Positions 33,576-43,190 are shown, numbered from the stretch's first letter. The stretch is DNA of 64,000 nucleotides from Aeromicrobium sp. PE09-221 (GCF_002174305.1 NZ_MIJB01000014.1:82047-146046); one strand, 5' to 3'. The notes: generated from the letters alone by a model not told the origin. Translations and numbers: made by a program.

Positions 33576-34972
33576 GGTGACGTCCCGCTGTGTGGTGGAG
33601 TTTCTCGACACCGTGCGGTCAGTGGCTTGAGTCTATGCCGCGTCGATCGCGGCGATGGCCACCTCCTCGGGATCAGCGGTCAGGAGCTTCATAGAGCCCT
33701 CACTGAAGTAGCGGCGATCAGCTGAGTCCCACTCGTCGTGCTGCTCGATCAGCACGTGCCCAGCCAGGCGCAGCAGCGCAGCTGGGTTTGGGAAGACCCC
33801 GACGACGTTGGTGCGGCGTTTGATCTCCTTGTTCAACCGTTCCAGCGGGTTGGTCGACCAGATCTGCTGCCAGTGAGCGGGCGGGAACTCCGCGAACGCA
33901 AGGAGGTCTTCTCGGGCGTCGTCGAGCATGTCCGCAACATGAGGGTGGGAGCGGGTCAGCATGGTGACGACTTCGTCGAACTGTGCGCGGACCAGGTCGC
34001 GTTTGCCGCGGGGCACGAAGATCGTGCGGATAATCGCGGCGACCATGGGGCCGGCGACCTTGGGTACCTTCGCGAGGACGTTGCGCATGAAGTGAACCCG
34101 GCAGCGTTGCCAGGCGGCACCGGCGAAGCAGGTGCCGATCGCGGCGACCAGGCCCGTGTGGGCGTCGGAGACGATCAGCTGGACTCCGGACAGTCCGCTG
34201 GCCTTCAGGGAGCGGAAGAAGTCGGTCCAGAACGGTTCGGACTCGGTGTCACCGACGTTGAATCCCAGGACTTCTCGCCGTCCGTCGGCGGCGACCCCGA
34301 CCGCGATCACGATCGCCTGGGACACGACCCGACGACCGACTCTGGCTTTGCAGTAGGTCGCATCGACGAACACATACGGATAGGCCGTGGCATCGAGTGG
34401 CCGCTGCCGGAACTCGGCGACATCCTCGTCCAAGTTCTGGCAGATCCGGGAGACCTCGGACTTGCTGATGCCCGTGTCTGCACCGAGTGCACGGACCAGG
34501 TCGTCTACCTTCCTGGTCGAGACGCCGTGAACATAAGCCTCCATCACCACCGCGAACAACGCTTGGTCGACCCGGCGTCGGCGCTCCAGGAGCGAGGGGA
34601 AGAACGACCTCGTCCGCCGTTTCGGGATCCGCAGATCCAACTGGCCGGCGGTCGTGGTGACCGTCTTGGGCCGAGTGCCGTTGCGGTGAACGGTCCGATC
34701 CGCAGAGCGTTCGAACGGCGCCGCGACGATCGCCGCAGCAGCCTCGGCATCGATCAGCTCCTGATAGAGCTTCTCAGTCGCGACGCGGACCCGGTCGGTG
34801 ACATCAGTTGAGTGGAGTTCCCCGAGCAGCTCGAGGAGGGCAGACTGGTCAAGAGCCATCGTGCGTTGTGTCCTATCCGTGAGTTCCTTGGTCGGTTCTC
34901 ACTGACCATCGCACGATGGCTCACCTCATCAAGGACAAGCAGCGGAACTACACCACCAGCCGGGACGTCACC
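33576..34972 (-). mobile_element. IS256-family insertion sequence
   Basis: The ends share GGTGACGTCCCG and then a similar GTGGTGgAGTT stretch read inwards (left 33576, right 34972). Flanking bases ACCCGGCTC (33567-33575) and ACCCCGCTC (34973-34981) match at 8 of 9 positions, fitting the 8-9 bp target duplication of this family with one later mutation. It carries one intact transposase. Confidence 0.8.
33633..34859 (-). CDS. IS256-family (mutator type) transposase
   Basis: DDE transposase of 408 residues, apparently full length. The first Asp is in YVFVDATYCKARV, the second in QLIVSDAHTGLVAAI, and the Glu in STNPLERLNKEIKRRTNVVGVFPN, with the signature C-x2-H (CRVHFMRNVL). It is different in sequence from the transposase at 61976. 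Because the gene and ends look intact, the element may be active. Confidence 0.92.
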   Translation of the reverse strand: MALDQSALLELLGELHSTDVTDRVRVATEKLYQELIDAEAAAAIVAAPFERSADRTVHRNGTRPKTVTTTAGQLDLRIPKRRTRSFFPSLLERRRRVDQALFAVVMEAYVHGVSTRKVDDLVRALGADTGISKSEVSRICQNLDEDVAEFRQRPLDATAYPYVFVDATYCKARVGRRVVSQAIVIAVGVAADGRREVLGFNVGDTESEPFWTDFFRSLKASGLSGVQLIVSDAHTGLVAAIGTCFAGAAWQRCRVHFMRNVLAKVPKVAGPMVAAIIRTIFVPRGKRDLVRAQFDEVVTMLTRSHPHVADMLDDAREDLLAFAEFPPAHWQQIWSTNPLERLNKEIKRRTNVVGVFPNPAALLRLAGHVLIEQHDEWDSADRRYFSEGSMKLLTADPEEVAIAAIDAA

Positions 34973-34981
34973 ACCCCGCTC

Positions 34982-35282
34982 GGCTGAAACGAGATTAGAA
35001 GGGATCCGATCTGTGCCTTCTCGCACTCGGCGGCGCGTTGAGCGCCCAGCCGCAACCGAATGACTCGACTGGCTCGCCGACTCCCCCCGACCTAGCGCGA
35101 CTGCGAAAGAGCTGGCCCGGCTATGTAGTAACTGCCTTATCACGGTCGCCGAAGGCTGCCAGCTAGCCTTCGGAGATCGTGTAGCAAACTCTTCCTCCGA
35201 CTCGTCCGTCCCACTCCGAACGAACGTCGATCATTTTGGCGGGGCCTGCCCCCCGGGATGTCCGGAGGCCCTGCTTGGTGGC
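34982..35282. other. Intergenic region with a hairpin, no gene seen
   Basis: No convincing coding sequence. CCGAAGGCT-gccagct-AGCCTTCGG at 35149-35173 is a perfect 9-bp stem without a T-run, perhaps an IS terminal repeat or a weak terminator. The remainder is probably debris from past insertions. Confidence 0.45.
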
Positions 35283-35648
35283 TCAGCCGGTCCGCGTGAG
35301 ACGGTTTCTTGCCGTGTAGTGAACCCGCTTGGCCTGGACCGGTGTCAGGTCGTCGATGGCCTTGTGGGTGCGCTCGCTGTCGAACCAGTCGACCAGTTCA
35401 GGGTTTCGAGCTCGGCGTGCTCGCCCCCGGGGACCAGGGGCACTCGGGGGGATGAGCTCGGTCTTGAGCAGACCGATCTGGGACTCGGCCAGGGCGTAAG
35501 CGTCGCCGACTGACCCGACCGGCGGGTCGACGCTGGCCTCGACTTGGTCAACATGCGTATGGGTGACGCCAATGGTCCGCAGCTTGCATCCATCGCGGAG
35601 GCGTTCGGCGCACTGGTCGAGTTGCAGCAGGAGGGCTCGATCCGTCAC
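35283..35648 (-). pseudogene. IS3-family OrfB C-terminal remnant
   Basis: The end of an integrase domain is recognisable: DPPVGSVGDAYALAESQIGLLKTELI, then after a deletion ELVDWFDSERTHKAIDDLTPVQAK. These are the final blocks of IS3-family OrfB. The segment between contains an unrelated or frame-disturbed stretch (PRGRARRARN), and no N-terminal half is present. Confidence 0.7.
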
Positions 35649-35699
35649 CTCGGGGGGTTAGCAACGTCACGCCTGCGCAGGTCTATGAGGCACGCGGCG

Positions 35700-36260
35700 T
35701 CGGCGAGATCGTGTGTGTAAAGAAGATGTACAACCACCGGCGGAAGCTGGCGGCTGGCGGGCTGCCGGGACTACTGGTCCAAATACGAGCACCCGTTCCA
35801 CGTGTCACCGCCGGCGAACCAGCTCGACGCGATCGATGCCGTCGAGCTCGCGCTGGCCGACTACGAGGCAATGTTCGGCCACCGGCTGGTTGAGGAATGC
35901 CAGGTCGATGTCGAGACCGGCGAAGTGCTGCCGGTCGTGACCATCGTGGCTGACAACGGCGGCCCGTTCCGGTTATTCCGGTTGAGAATTTCCTCTTCGA
36001 CCATCCCGAGCTGCACCACGTGAGGACTCGAGTGAGGTCCCCGGGTCAAACGGGTCACGCGAACGCGGCTTCGGCGCGCTGAAGTACGAGCGGCTCTTCA
36101 TTGACGAGTTCGACGACGCCGTCATGCTCGCCAAGCACGCCGAGGAGTACCCGATCGAGTACAACCAGGTCCGGCCGCACGAGGCGATTGCCTGGAACCG
36201 ACCGAAGGAGGTGCACCTCGGCCTGGCCGACCCCAAACACCGTTTATCGGACATACCCGG
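35700..36260 (+). pseudogene. Integrase-core transposase remnant
   Basis: Pieces of an rve-type transposase appear in shifting frames: YEHPFHVSPPANQLDAIDAVELALADYEA, EVLPVVTIVADNGGPFR (second Asp), RGFGALKYERLFIDE, and YPIEYNQVRPHEAIAWNRPKEVHLGLADP (C-terminal block with Glu region). At least two frameshifts (near 35980 and 36110) separate them. The type is common in actinobacterial genomes. Confidence 0.75.
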
Positions 36261-36267
36261 GGTCCCG

Positions 36268-36798
36268 TCATCGCGTTTGTTGGGGTCGGCGGCGGAGGGT
36301 GCCAGCCAGGGCTGCGAGGGAAGCGGCAACGTGGAGTGCTGCCCGAGCACGACTCGCCGATTCCCAGGCGGTGCGGAGTTGGAGCGGGTCGAGTTCCTGA
36401 TGGGCTTTCTCGGTGGGTGCGACACCGAATCGCGGTGCGGACCCGAGTGGGCGCAGGCGGCGGAATTTGCGGTTCAACGGCTCGTTGGTGGTGGCTGTGA
36501 TCAGCAGTGAGGAGCCGAAAGCCCCTGCTGCCGTCGCGAACAGTGCGGTGGCGCGTCCATCACGCGCGGCATAGGCGCGTCTGGCCTCGCGTAGCACGAG
36601 GGCGACTCCGGCGGCATGGACCCCATTGCCGACGATGGACGCGTAGGGGTCGATGCGGTGGAAGTTCTCCAGCCACGCGTCGATCTCGCGTGGTGCCGAC
36701 CCGCGGCCTCTGATGTCTCCCAGGGTCAGGCCGGTGATCGTGACGGTGGTCAGGACCGAGGCTGCTCGTGAACGTTTCATGTGCTTGTTCTCTTTCAT
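36268..36798 (-). CDS. DUF1772-like (anthrone oxygenase-related) small membrane protein
   Basis: Protein of 176 residues with two or more hydrophobic helices. The stretch TATTNEPLNRKFRR matches the NxPLN motif of DUF1772 proteins, some of which relate to anthrone oxygenase. It begins 1 nt after the tetR stop, so it is likely co-transcribed with that regulator. The 3' end abuts transposase debris, and the last 40 residues (rich in Arg and Ala) may be altered by it. The reaction is not known. Confidence 0.55.
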   Translation of the reverse strand: MKENKHMKRSRAASVLTTVTITGLTLGDIRGRGSAPREIDAWLENFHRIDPYASIVGNGVHAAGVALVLREARRAYAARDGRATALFATAAGAFGSSLLITATTNEPLNRKFRRLRPLGSAPRFGVAPTEKAHQELDPLQLRTAWESASRARAALHVAASLAALAGTLRRRPQQTR

Positions 36799-36799
36799 C

Positions 36800-37354
36800 T
36801 CAGGAACCCGGCCCGGCGGGCGGTTCGATCAGTTCTCGGATCCGGGCGAGTACGGCGTCGAGCACCTCGGCCGGAAGCGACTGCCCGGTCAGGGCGGCGA
36901 AGACCCAGAGGCCGTCGGAGGCCAGTCGTGCCACGAGGGCGTCGAGTTCGTCTCGAGTGGTGGGTGGCGTCATCAGGTCCGGGGCCCATCGATTGGCGAC
37001 TTGCAGTGCAGCGGATCCGTCCTCGGCGTCTGCGGAGGCCTCCATAACCAGCGACAGGTCCCGGGGGGTGACCGGATCGATCGATGCCTGCAGGTAGGCG
37101 TGGAGTCGGTCGGCCGGCGTCGAGTCCTCCACGTCTCGGTCCAGCAGGGCGATCAGCTGCGACTCCCAAGCGGCGGCGCTGTGCGCATGCATCTGCTCCA
37201 GCAGAGCGTCCTTGGTGTCGAAGTGATACATGACGCCACCGCGGCTCAGGCCTGATTCGCGCGCCACCGAGTCGAACGTGACCGCGCTCAACCCGTCGCG
37301 CCTCGCGACACGCAACGCGGCGTCGAGGACCGCGTCCCTCGAACTCGGTCTCAT
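36800..37354 (-). CDS. TetR-family regulator
   Basis: Regulator of 184 residues from ATG 37354 (MRPSSRDAV). ATG 37396 is an in-frame alternative. The HTH reads VLDAALRVARRDGLSAVTFDSVARESGLSRGGVMYHFDTKDALLEQM. The C-terminal part is a TetR_C-like ligand domain. It is divergent from the second TetR at 37511 and probably regulates the DUF1772-like gene behind it. Confidence 0.85.
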   Translation of the reverse strand: MRPSSRDAVLDAALRVARRDGLSAVTFDSVARESGLSRGGVMYHFDTKDALLEQMHAHSAAAWESQLIALLDRDVEDSTPADRLHAYLQASIDPVTPRDLSLVMEASADAEDGSAALQVANRWAPDLMTPPTTRDELDALVARLASDGLWVFAALTGQSLPAEVLDAVLARIRELIEPPAGPGS

Positions 37355-37486
37355 GTTCCTCCTCCGTCGCGCGTCGCCGATAACTATACCGGACATCCAG
37401 TTCAGTTACTGCCTATCGGCCCGGGAGCATCGGTCGGCGAGATGGATCGAGACCACCAGCGAGGCAGCCACCCGCTAATCGTGTAC

Positions 37487-37510
37487 AAACGTACATGTAC
37501 TCTTGTGCAC
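37487..37510. promoter_or_regulatory. Candidate operator of the TetR-MFS unit
   Basis: TGTACAAACGTACA and the adjoining ACGTACATGTACT form overlapping palindromes directly before the ATG. The location suits TetR autoregulation. Confidence 0.4.
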
Positions 37511-38071
37511 ATGGGTGTTGGGAAGCGGACGACGCGGGATCCCGAGGGACGTCGGCGGATGATCATCGAAGCTGCGGCGGAGTTGATCGTAGAGGATGGC
37601 GTGGGTGGGTTGACGCATCGCAAGATCGCGGCCCGGGCCGGGGTGCCGCTGGGTTCAACGACCCACTACTTCGAGTCGCTGACCGATCTGCGGGACGCGG
37701 CACTGGAGTTCTTGGCGGCGATGATGGACTCCGGCCTGGCCGAGCTGGGCCGAGAACTGGCTGGGGATCAGTCCGTTGCGCGGGTGCTGGCTCGGGTGTT
37801 CCACCAGTATCTGAGTGATCCGGTCCGAGTCCGAGCCGACGCGGCCTTCTATGTGGTCGCGACCCAGGATCCGGGGCTGCGTCCCTTGGCGACACGCTGG
37901 TTCGACGGCCTGGTCGACATCCTGTCCGGGATCACCGACCAGCAGACGGCCGTGGCGGTCGCGGTGTACGGCGACGGGGCGATGCTGCACGCCATGCTGC
38001 ACGACACTGCGCTGAGCGAGGAGGAGTTGGAGATGACGATTGAACGACTGATGGAGAACACGAATGCGTAG
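37511..38071 (+). CDS. TetR-family regulator of the MFS exporter
   Basis: Regulator of 186 residues starting MGVGKRTTRDPEG at 37511. The HTH is IIEAAAELIVEDGVGGLTHRKIAARAGVPLGSTTHYFESLTDLRDAALE. It overlaps the exporter gene by 8 nt, so the two form one unit. Upstream sequence near 37480-37510 contains TGTACAAACGTACATGTAC-like repeats that could be its operator. The ligand is probably a drug-like compound exported by the MFS protein. Confidence 0.85.
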   Translation: MGVGKRTTRDPEGRRRMIIEAAAELIVEDGVGGLTHRKIAARAGVPLGSTTHYFESLTDLRDAALEFLAAMMDSGLAELGRELAGDQSVARVLARVFHQYLSDPVRVRADAAFYVVATQDPGLRPLATRWFDGLVDILSGITDQQTAVAVAVYGDGAMLHAMLHDTALSEEELEMTIERLMENTNA

Positions 38072-39620
38072 CCTGCTGACCTCTCGGACGGCCGAGTCGA
38101 TGACCACGCGGCAGCGCTGGGCCGCGTTGCTCATGCTGGCCGGAAGCCTGCTGGTGGTCATGATGGACATGACGATCCTGATCATGGCACTGCCGGCCCT
38201 GGTCGAGGATCTGGGACCGAGCAGTGCTCAGCAGTTGTGGATCATCGACATCTACTCGCTGATCCTGGCTGGGTTGCTGATCCCGATGAGCGCTCTGGCC
38301 GATCGCTGGGGCCGCAAGAAGGTTCTGTTGACTGGGTTCGCGATTTTCGGTGTGGTCTCGGTGCTGGTGCTGTTCGCCACGAGCGCGGTGCACGTGATCG
38401 TGCTGCGCGCCCTGCTGGGCGCAGGCGGGGCGATGATCATGCCGACCACCTTGTCGATGATCCGCACCATCTTCACCAACCCCAAAGAACGAGCGACGGC
38501 ACTGGCGGTGTGGTCGGTGGTCTCCGGCGTCGGAGCGATCATTGGCCCGCTGGTCGGCGGAACTTTGCTGGAGTTCTTCGACTGGCATGCCGCCTTCCTG
38601 ATCAACGTGCCGTTCGTGGCGGTGGCGATCGTCGCCGGCCTGATCCTCCTGCCGGAAGCACGGGACCCGAACCCGCCACGCTGGGACCTGCCGGCGACCG
38701 TGCTGTCCATCGCCGGAATGTCCGCGCTGGTGTGGTCGATCAAGCAGCTGGCCAAGCACGGCTGGGGCGATATCGGCTCGTGGGCGGCGATCGCGGCCTC
38801 GCTGGCGTTGATGACCTGGTTCGTGCTGCGCTGCCTGCGCCGGTCGGACCCGCTGCTGGACGTGCGGCTCTTCAAGAGCAAGCCCTTCACCGCCGGCACC
38901 CTCGCAGCCATGGCATCGATGTTCGGGATGGCCGCCCTCATCCTGCTGGTCGCCCAATGGCTACAGGCCGTCGAAGGCCTCTCACCCGTCGTGGCGGGCG
39001 TGGCGCTGCTGCCGATGGTCCTGGGGTCGCTGGTCTTCGCGCCATTCGCGCCCACACTCGCGATCCGGATCGGCGCCCGTAACGTCCTGGCCGGCGGTCT
39101 GGCGATCGCCGGGCTCGGAATGCTGCTGCTGTTCGGCATCGGCAGCACCTTCACCTACTGGCAGCTCGCACCCGCGATGGCCCTGGTCGGCGCCGGTCTG
39201 GGATCGCTCGCGATCGCCTCGGCCATCATCATGGGCAGCACCCCCACCGAGAAGGCGGGAAACGCCGCCGCGATCGAGGAGTCCATGTACGACCTGGGCA
39301 ACGTCCTGGGCATCGCGGTACTCGGCAGCATCGCCGCCGCGATCTACCGCACCCAACTGGCCATCGGCGACTTCGCCGATCAAGGCATCACCGGGACACT
39401 GGCCCACGACTCACGCGAGTCCATCGTCGGAGCCCTAGCCGTGGCCGAGCAGACCGACACCCCCGCCCTCGCCACCACCGCGATCGACGCATTCACCCAG
39501 TCCATCGTGCAGACCTCGCTGGTCGGCGGACTCATCATGCTCGCCGCCGCCATCGTGGTCCACCGCCTCGTCCCCAAGTCCTTCGACATCGCCACCCACG
39601 AAACCCCCTCCGTACAGTAA
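38064..39620 (+). CDS. MFS drug:H+ antiporter, 14-TM (DHA2) family
   Basis: Membrane exporter of 518 residues. The first helix carries the motif MDMTILIMALPALVEDL (DHA2 motif D1-like), then LADRWGRKK (motif A) and the antiporter motif C near WSVVSGVGAIIGPLVGGTLL. About 14 hydrophobic helices are visible. It resembles EmrB/QacA-type efflux pumps (for example LfrA) that expel cationic dyes or biocides. The adjoining TetR is its likely repressor. Confidence 0.9.
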   Translation: MRSLLTSRTAESMTTRQRWAALLMLAGSLLVVMMDMTILIMALPALVEDLGPSSAQQLWIIDIYSLILAGLLIPMSALADRWGRKKVLLTGFAIFGVVSVLVLFATSAVHVIVLRALLGAGGAMIMPTTLSMIRTIFTNPKERATALAVWSVVSGVGAIIGPLVGGTLLEFFDWHAAFLINVPFVAVAIVAGLILLPEARDPNPPRWDLPATVLSIAGMSALVWSIKQLAKHGWGDIGSWAAIAASLALMTWFVLRCLRRSDPLLDVRLFKSKPFTAGTLAAMASMFGMAALILLVAQWLQAVEGLSPVVAGVALLPMVLGSLVFAPFAPTLAIRIGARNVLAGGLAIAGLGMLLLFGIGSTFTYWQLAPAMALVGAGLGSLAIASAIIMGSTPTEKAGNAAAIEESMYDLGNVLGIAVLGSIAAAIYRTQLAIGDFADQGITGTLAHDSRESIVGALAVAEQTDTPALATTAIDAFTQSIVQTSLVGGLIMLAAAIVVHRLVPKSFDIATHETPSVQ

Positions 39621-39924
39621 GGACGTGCGCCAATAGGCGCGGTTGAGGATGCGTGGCGATGGCAGGCTCTCGTAGACATGTGAGTGAAACGATGAGGGGT
39701 GGGCCACGCTCAAAGTGCCCTTCGCGAACCGACAGGCATCGGTGAGTACGACGAAGGCGATTGCGTTGATCCACGAGTCTGTTCCCTGCACGTCACTGAT
39801 GGTGGCTCGCAAGGGTCTTTGTGGCCCTCGTCGAGACATCGCGACTAGGGCTCAACGGATGATCCGGGTGGTGGTGCAGGCGGTCGGCGGCGCAGCGCAT
39901 CGTGGCGGCGGTGGACTCGAGCAA
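39621..39924. other. Intergenic region with an unassigned minus-strand open frame
   Basis: A minus-strand stretch around 39839-39653 reads ATISDVQGTDSWINAIAFVVLTDACRF, which looks coding-like, but I recognise no family and it may be debris of a transposase. No promoter signal could be supported. Confidence 0.35.
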
Positions 39925-40716
39925 CTATGCCTGCCGGGCGCGGACGCGCACTGCGGTGTATCCGGCCAGCAGGGTCAGGCCGAGCGCCCAGCCGAGGGTG
40001 GCCAAGACGTGGAGTCCGGCGGGTTCGCCGCCGTGGGCGAAGGTTCGCATCGCCTCGATGACATGGGTGATGGGATTGGCCTCGGCGACAGGCTGGGCCC
40101 AGCCGGGCAGATCGCCGATCGTGACGAATCCGGTGGACAGGAACGACAGCACCAGCAACACGGCGTTGAGCACGGCGACCGCGGACTCCGCGGACGCGGC
40201 CGACAACGCTATGGCAACCATGAACCACGCCAGGCCGAAGCCGTAGATCAGCGGGACGACCAGGTAGCCGATGACTCCGGTGATGCCTTCGGTGAACCGG
40301 AACCCCAAGCCGATTCCCACGACCGTGACGACGAGCAGGGTGGCCAGATTGCGGATGGTGTCGGCAATGATCCGACCCGCCAGCGGTGCGATCGGTGAGA
40401 TCGGCAGAGTGCGCAGTCGGTCGTCGAAGCCGGTGGTTCGATCGGTGTGGGCAGCGATGGCCGTGGACAAGGTGGCGAAGGTGATGCCCATCGTGGCGAA
40501 CAGCGGCACGGTGTAGTCGATGTAGTGGGCATAGGACGCGTCTGGCATGACGACCTTGGCGAACGAGACCGACAGCAAGCACAGCAGGATCACCGGGAAT
40601 GCCGCGGCCATCAGCAGGGTCGTGGGGGAACGGGCCATGAGCAGGGCGCTGCGTGCGGCCAGGACGGCCGTGTCCGTCCAGAGCGAGGGGTGCGGAGCTG
40701 TGTCATGGTTTCTCAT
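39925..40716 (-). CDS. ABC-2 type exporter permease (DrrB-like), second copy
   Basis: Membrane protein of 263 residues with six TM helices: an N-terminal helix (LLMAAAFPVILLCLLSVSFA), YTVPLFATMGITFATLSTAI, LATLLVVTVVGIGLGFRF, VAVLNAVLLVLSFLSTGFVTIGDLPGWAQPVAEANPITHVIEA (the ABC-2 signature). ATG 40716 overlaps the other permease by 4 nt. It forms a heterodimer with 40713-41504 and uses the ATPase at 41501. The promoter has an iron box, so it is likely expressed under iron limitation and might export a siderophore. Confidence 0.88.
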   Translation of the reverse strand: MRNHDTAPHPSLWTDTAVLAARSALLMARSPTTLLMAAAFPVILLCLLSVSFAKVVMPDASYAHYIDYTVPLFATMGITFATLSTAIAAHTDRTTGFDDRLRTLPISPIAPLAGRIIADTIRNLATLLVVTVVGIGLGFRFTEGITGVIGYLVVPLIYGFGLAWFMVAIALSAASAESAVAVLNAVLLVLSFLSTGFVTIGDLPGWAQPVAEANPITHVIEAMRTFAHGGEPAGLHVLATLGWALGLTLLAGYTAVRVRARQA

Positions 40717-41504
40717 CGGACCCTCCCGAAAGCGCGTGGTGCCAAGAACGTGAACGCCGTCAGCAGTCCGGCGATCCAGAGCACGGCGATGAGTATGGTG
40801 CGCCCCAGGTCCTCGTGACCGAGAGTCGACACGGCGCGTAGTGCGTCGGCGATCCGCGAGACCGGCTGATTCTCGACCAGGGGTTGCAGCCAGCCGGGAA
40901 AGGCTTCGGCGGGAACGAACAGGTTGGACACCAGGAGCAGCGGGTAGTAAAGCAGTCCGCCGATGGCTTGGACCTGCTCGACCTTGGCGATCGCGAAGCC
41001 GAGCACGATGTAGCCGGCGCACGCGGCTGCGGCGCAACCGATCGCCAGCGCCACGAAGAGCAGCACGTATCCGGCCCCGCGCTCGAACCGGAATCCGAAA
41101 CCGTAGCCGGCGATCACCAGCACGACGAGGCTGAGCAGCGCGCGTACCAGTTCGCCGACCAGGAGTGAGAGCACGGGCGCGGTCCGCGAGATCGGCATCG
41201 ACCGCAGTCGCGCGGACATGCCCCCCGAGGCGTCCTCGGCCGCCCATACCGATGCCGATATTGCGCTGAAGAACATCGCCTGGAGCACGACCGCGGGTAT
41301 CACGTACTGCGCATAGTCGACTCCCGCCCGCTCCATGACCCCGTTCAGGACGGTGAAGAACAGGAACGCGAACACCAGCGGCAGGACGATCGCGCCGATG
41401 ATGGACGAGGGTCGGCGCGACATCAGTCGCAGGTGGCGACCGGCCAACTGGGCCGTGTCGCTCACGAACGACGGCTGCGGCGTCGGTATGAGGGTCGGGC
41501 TCAT
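40713..41504 (-). CDS. ABC-2 type exporter permease (DrrB-like), first copy
   Basis: Membrane protein of 263 residues with SSIIGAIVLPLVFAFLFFTVL, AVVLQAMFFSAISASVW, the cytoplasmic loop ARLRSMPISRTAPVLS and the C-terminal block NLFVPAEAFPGWLQPLVENQPVSRIADALRAV. It is a paralog of the following gene. It overlaps the ATPase and the second permease by 4 nt each. Confidence 0.88.
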   Translation of the reverse strand: MSPTLIPTPQPSFVSDTAQLAGRHLRLMSRRPSSIIGAIVLPLVFAFLFFTVLNGVMERAGVDYAQYVIPAVVLQAMFFSAISASVWAAEDASGGMSARLRSMPISRTAPVLSLLVGELVRALLSLVVLVIAGYGFGFRFERGAGYVLLFVALAIGCAAAACAGYIVLGFAIAKVEQVQAIGGLLYYPLLLVSNLFVPAEAFPGWLQPLVENQPVSRIADALRAVSTLGHEDLGRTILIAVLWIAGLLTAFTFLAPRAFGRVR

Positions 41505-42466
41505 GGCGCGGTCGCCCCGGCGGGCGTCTCGGTGGCGGGGGTCGCTGGGTTCGAGGCTCGTCCGGTGAGGGCGAGGAACACGTCGTCCAACGTCGGCTGC
41601 CGAAGTCCCACTTCGGTCGGGGCCACGTCGTGCTCGTCGAGGAGTCGCAACACCTCGACGAGGGTCTGCGGCCCCGCGGCGGGGATGGTGAGCAGCAACT
41701 CGTCGCGGCTGACCTCCCACCGTTCAGCCAGGACTCGCTGTGCCCGGTCGACCGTTGACTCGGCCACGCCGACCTGACAGGTCGAGCCGCCGGTGCGCTG
41801 TTTGAGTTCATGCGCCGTGCCGTCCGCGATCACCTTGCCGTGGTCGATCACCACGATCCGGTCTGCCAGCTCGTCGGCCTCGGCCAGGTACTGCGTGGTC
41901 AGCACGATCGTCGTGCCCTCGGCGCGCAGCGACCGCACGGCCTCCCACAGCGCGTTGCGGCTGTGCGGATCCAAGCCGGTCGTCGGTTCGTCGAGGAACA
42001 ACACCCGAGGGCGGCCGATCATCGAGGCCGCCAGATCGAGTCGGCGGCGCATCCCGCCGGAGAACGTGCCCGTGCGGCGGTGGGCCACCTCGGCCAGCCC
42101 GAACTCGGTGAGCAGTTCGTCGGCCCGTGCCCAGGCACCGGCCGAACCCAGCTTCAGCAGTCGGCCGAACAGCACGAGGTTCTCCCGGGCTGTCAGGCCG
42201 TCGTCGAGGGCCGCGAACTGGCCGGTCAGTCCGATCCGACCGCGTGCGGCGGCCGGGTCGGCGATCACGTCGATCCCGTCGACCCGTGCGGTCCCCGCGT
42301 CAGGACGAATCAGGGTCGTCAGGACGTTGATCGTCGTTGTCTTGCCCGCGCCGTTCGGTCCGAGCAGCCCCAGGATCTCTCCTTCGGACACTTGCAGGTC
42401 CACCCCGCGTAGGGCCTCGACCTCGCCGAATCGCTTGTGCAGCCCTTCGGCCTCCACCACCAGCAT
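41501..42466 (-). CDS. DrrA-type ABC exporter ATP-binding protein
   Basis: ATPase of 321 residues: Walker A GPNGAGKTT, Q-loop LTGQFAALDDGLTARENL (typical of daunorubicin-resistance-type exporters), signature FSGGMRRRLDLAAS, Walker B VLFLDEPTTGLD, and the C-terminal QPTLDDVFLALTG block. It is the first gene of the operon. The iron box at 42479-42497 lies 13 nt upstream of its start, in the promoter or leader. Exporters of this class move antibiotics and glycolipids. In an iron-regulated setting a siderophore is a reasonable guess. Confidence 0.9.
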   Translation of the reverse strand: MLVVEAEGLHKRFGEVEALRGVDLQVSEGEILGLLGPNGAGKTTTINVLTTLIRPDAGTARVDGIDVIADPAAARGRIGLTGQFAALDDGLTARENLVLFGRLLKLGSAGAWARADELLTEFGLAEVAHRRTGTFSGGMRRRLDLAASMIGRPRVLFLDEPTTGLDPHSRNALWEAVRSLRAEGTTIVLTTQYLAEADELADRIVVIDHGKVIADGTAHELKQRTGGSTCQVGVAESTVDRAQRVLAERWEVSRDELLLTIPAAGPQTLVEVLRLLDEHDVAPTEVGLRQPTLDDVFLALTGRASNPATPATETPAGATAP

Positions 42467-42478
42467 AGTGCTCCCCTC

Positions 42479-42497
42479 TTAGGTAATCCTCACCTTA
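42479..42497 (-). promoter_or_regulatory. DtxR/IdeR iron box of the ABC exporter operon
   Basis: On the minus strand the site is TAAGGTGAGGATTACCTAA, 15 of 19 matches to TTAGGTTAGGCTAACCTAA, the consensus for DtxR/IdeR. It is close to the start codon, so an Fe(II)-loaded repressor would shut off the operon. Confidence 0.78.
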
Positions 42498-42607
42498 GTT
42501 CGGCCAGCATCGATGCGCGACGGTCGCGGCGCAGGTCGTCCTCTGGGTGTGTTGAGGCAGCCGCTCAGGACAGTCGCGGTCGTGATTCGGCCCGGGCAGG
42601 CCAGGGC

Positions 42608-43190
42608 TCAGCCCTGCGACGGCCCGAGGTTCCACAGGCGCATGTCCCAGCCGAGTTCCCTCGGCTCGCCGGGGGTGAGCCCCGCGGCACGAGCCAGGGC
42701 CTCGATCCCGGCGGGGGTCCGCAGCCCCGAGCCGTAGGCGACGCGCAGCCTCAGGTCCAGTTCGGCGTCGTGGTCGTGCACCTCGTCGCCGGTCTCGGTC
42801 ACGCGCTCGGCCAGCAGCACCGGTACTCGTGCCCCGCCGAGCTTGCGCAGCATGGCGACGGCGGTCTCGTCAGTGAGGCGTTCGAGCAGCCAGGTCGCGA
42901 CGATCACATCCGCTCCGCCGGTCGCCGCGGCAGTGGGATCATCGGCAAGCGTCACCGTCAGGGCGGGGTGCGCGTCGCGCAGGGCGTCCCGCAGCGCCGA
43001 CGATCCGGCGCCCACGAGACGTGCCGCGGCGTAGGACGTCCACTCGTGATGGTGCACGATCGACGGAGCGGCCCAGCGCGAATCCTGGTGGTCGCGTTCG
43101 GTCATCGCGTGGGCGAGTTCCTTGTCGCTGTCGTCGGTCGGAGCGGACAGGACATCTGCCAGGTAACGGCCGTCGCCGTGGGGGCCGCCG
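42608..43190 (-). pseudogene. Methyltransferase half of a SIP-methyltransferase fusion, out of frame
   Basis: The frame from about 43190 reads GDGRYLADVLSAPTDDSDKELAHAMTERDHQDSRWAAPS, then ADVIVATWLLERLTDETA and ends at 42608. It continues the O-methyltransferase-like winged-helix domain at the end of the preceding gene, with a SAM-fold C-terminal portion. A single missing base near 43190 puts it out of frame. An independent start at ATG 43105 (MTERDHQDSRW) overlaps the SIP stop as ATGA, so separate translation as a 165-residue protein is possible. Confidence 0.7.
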
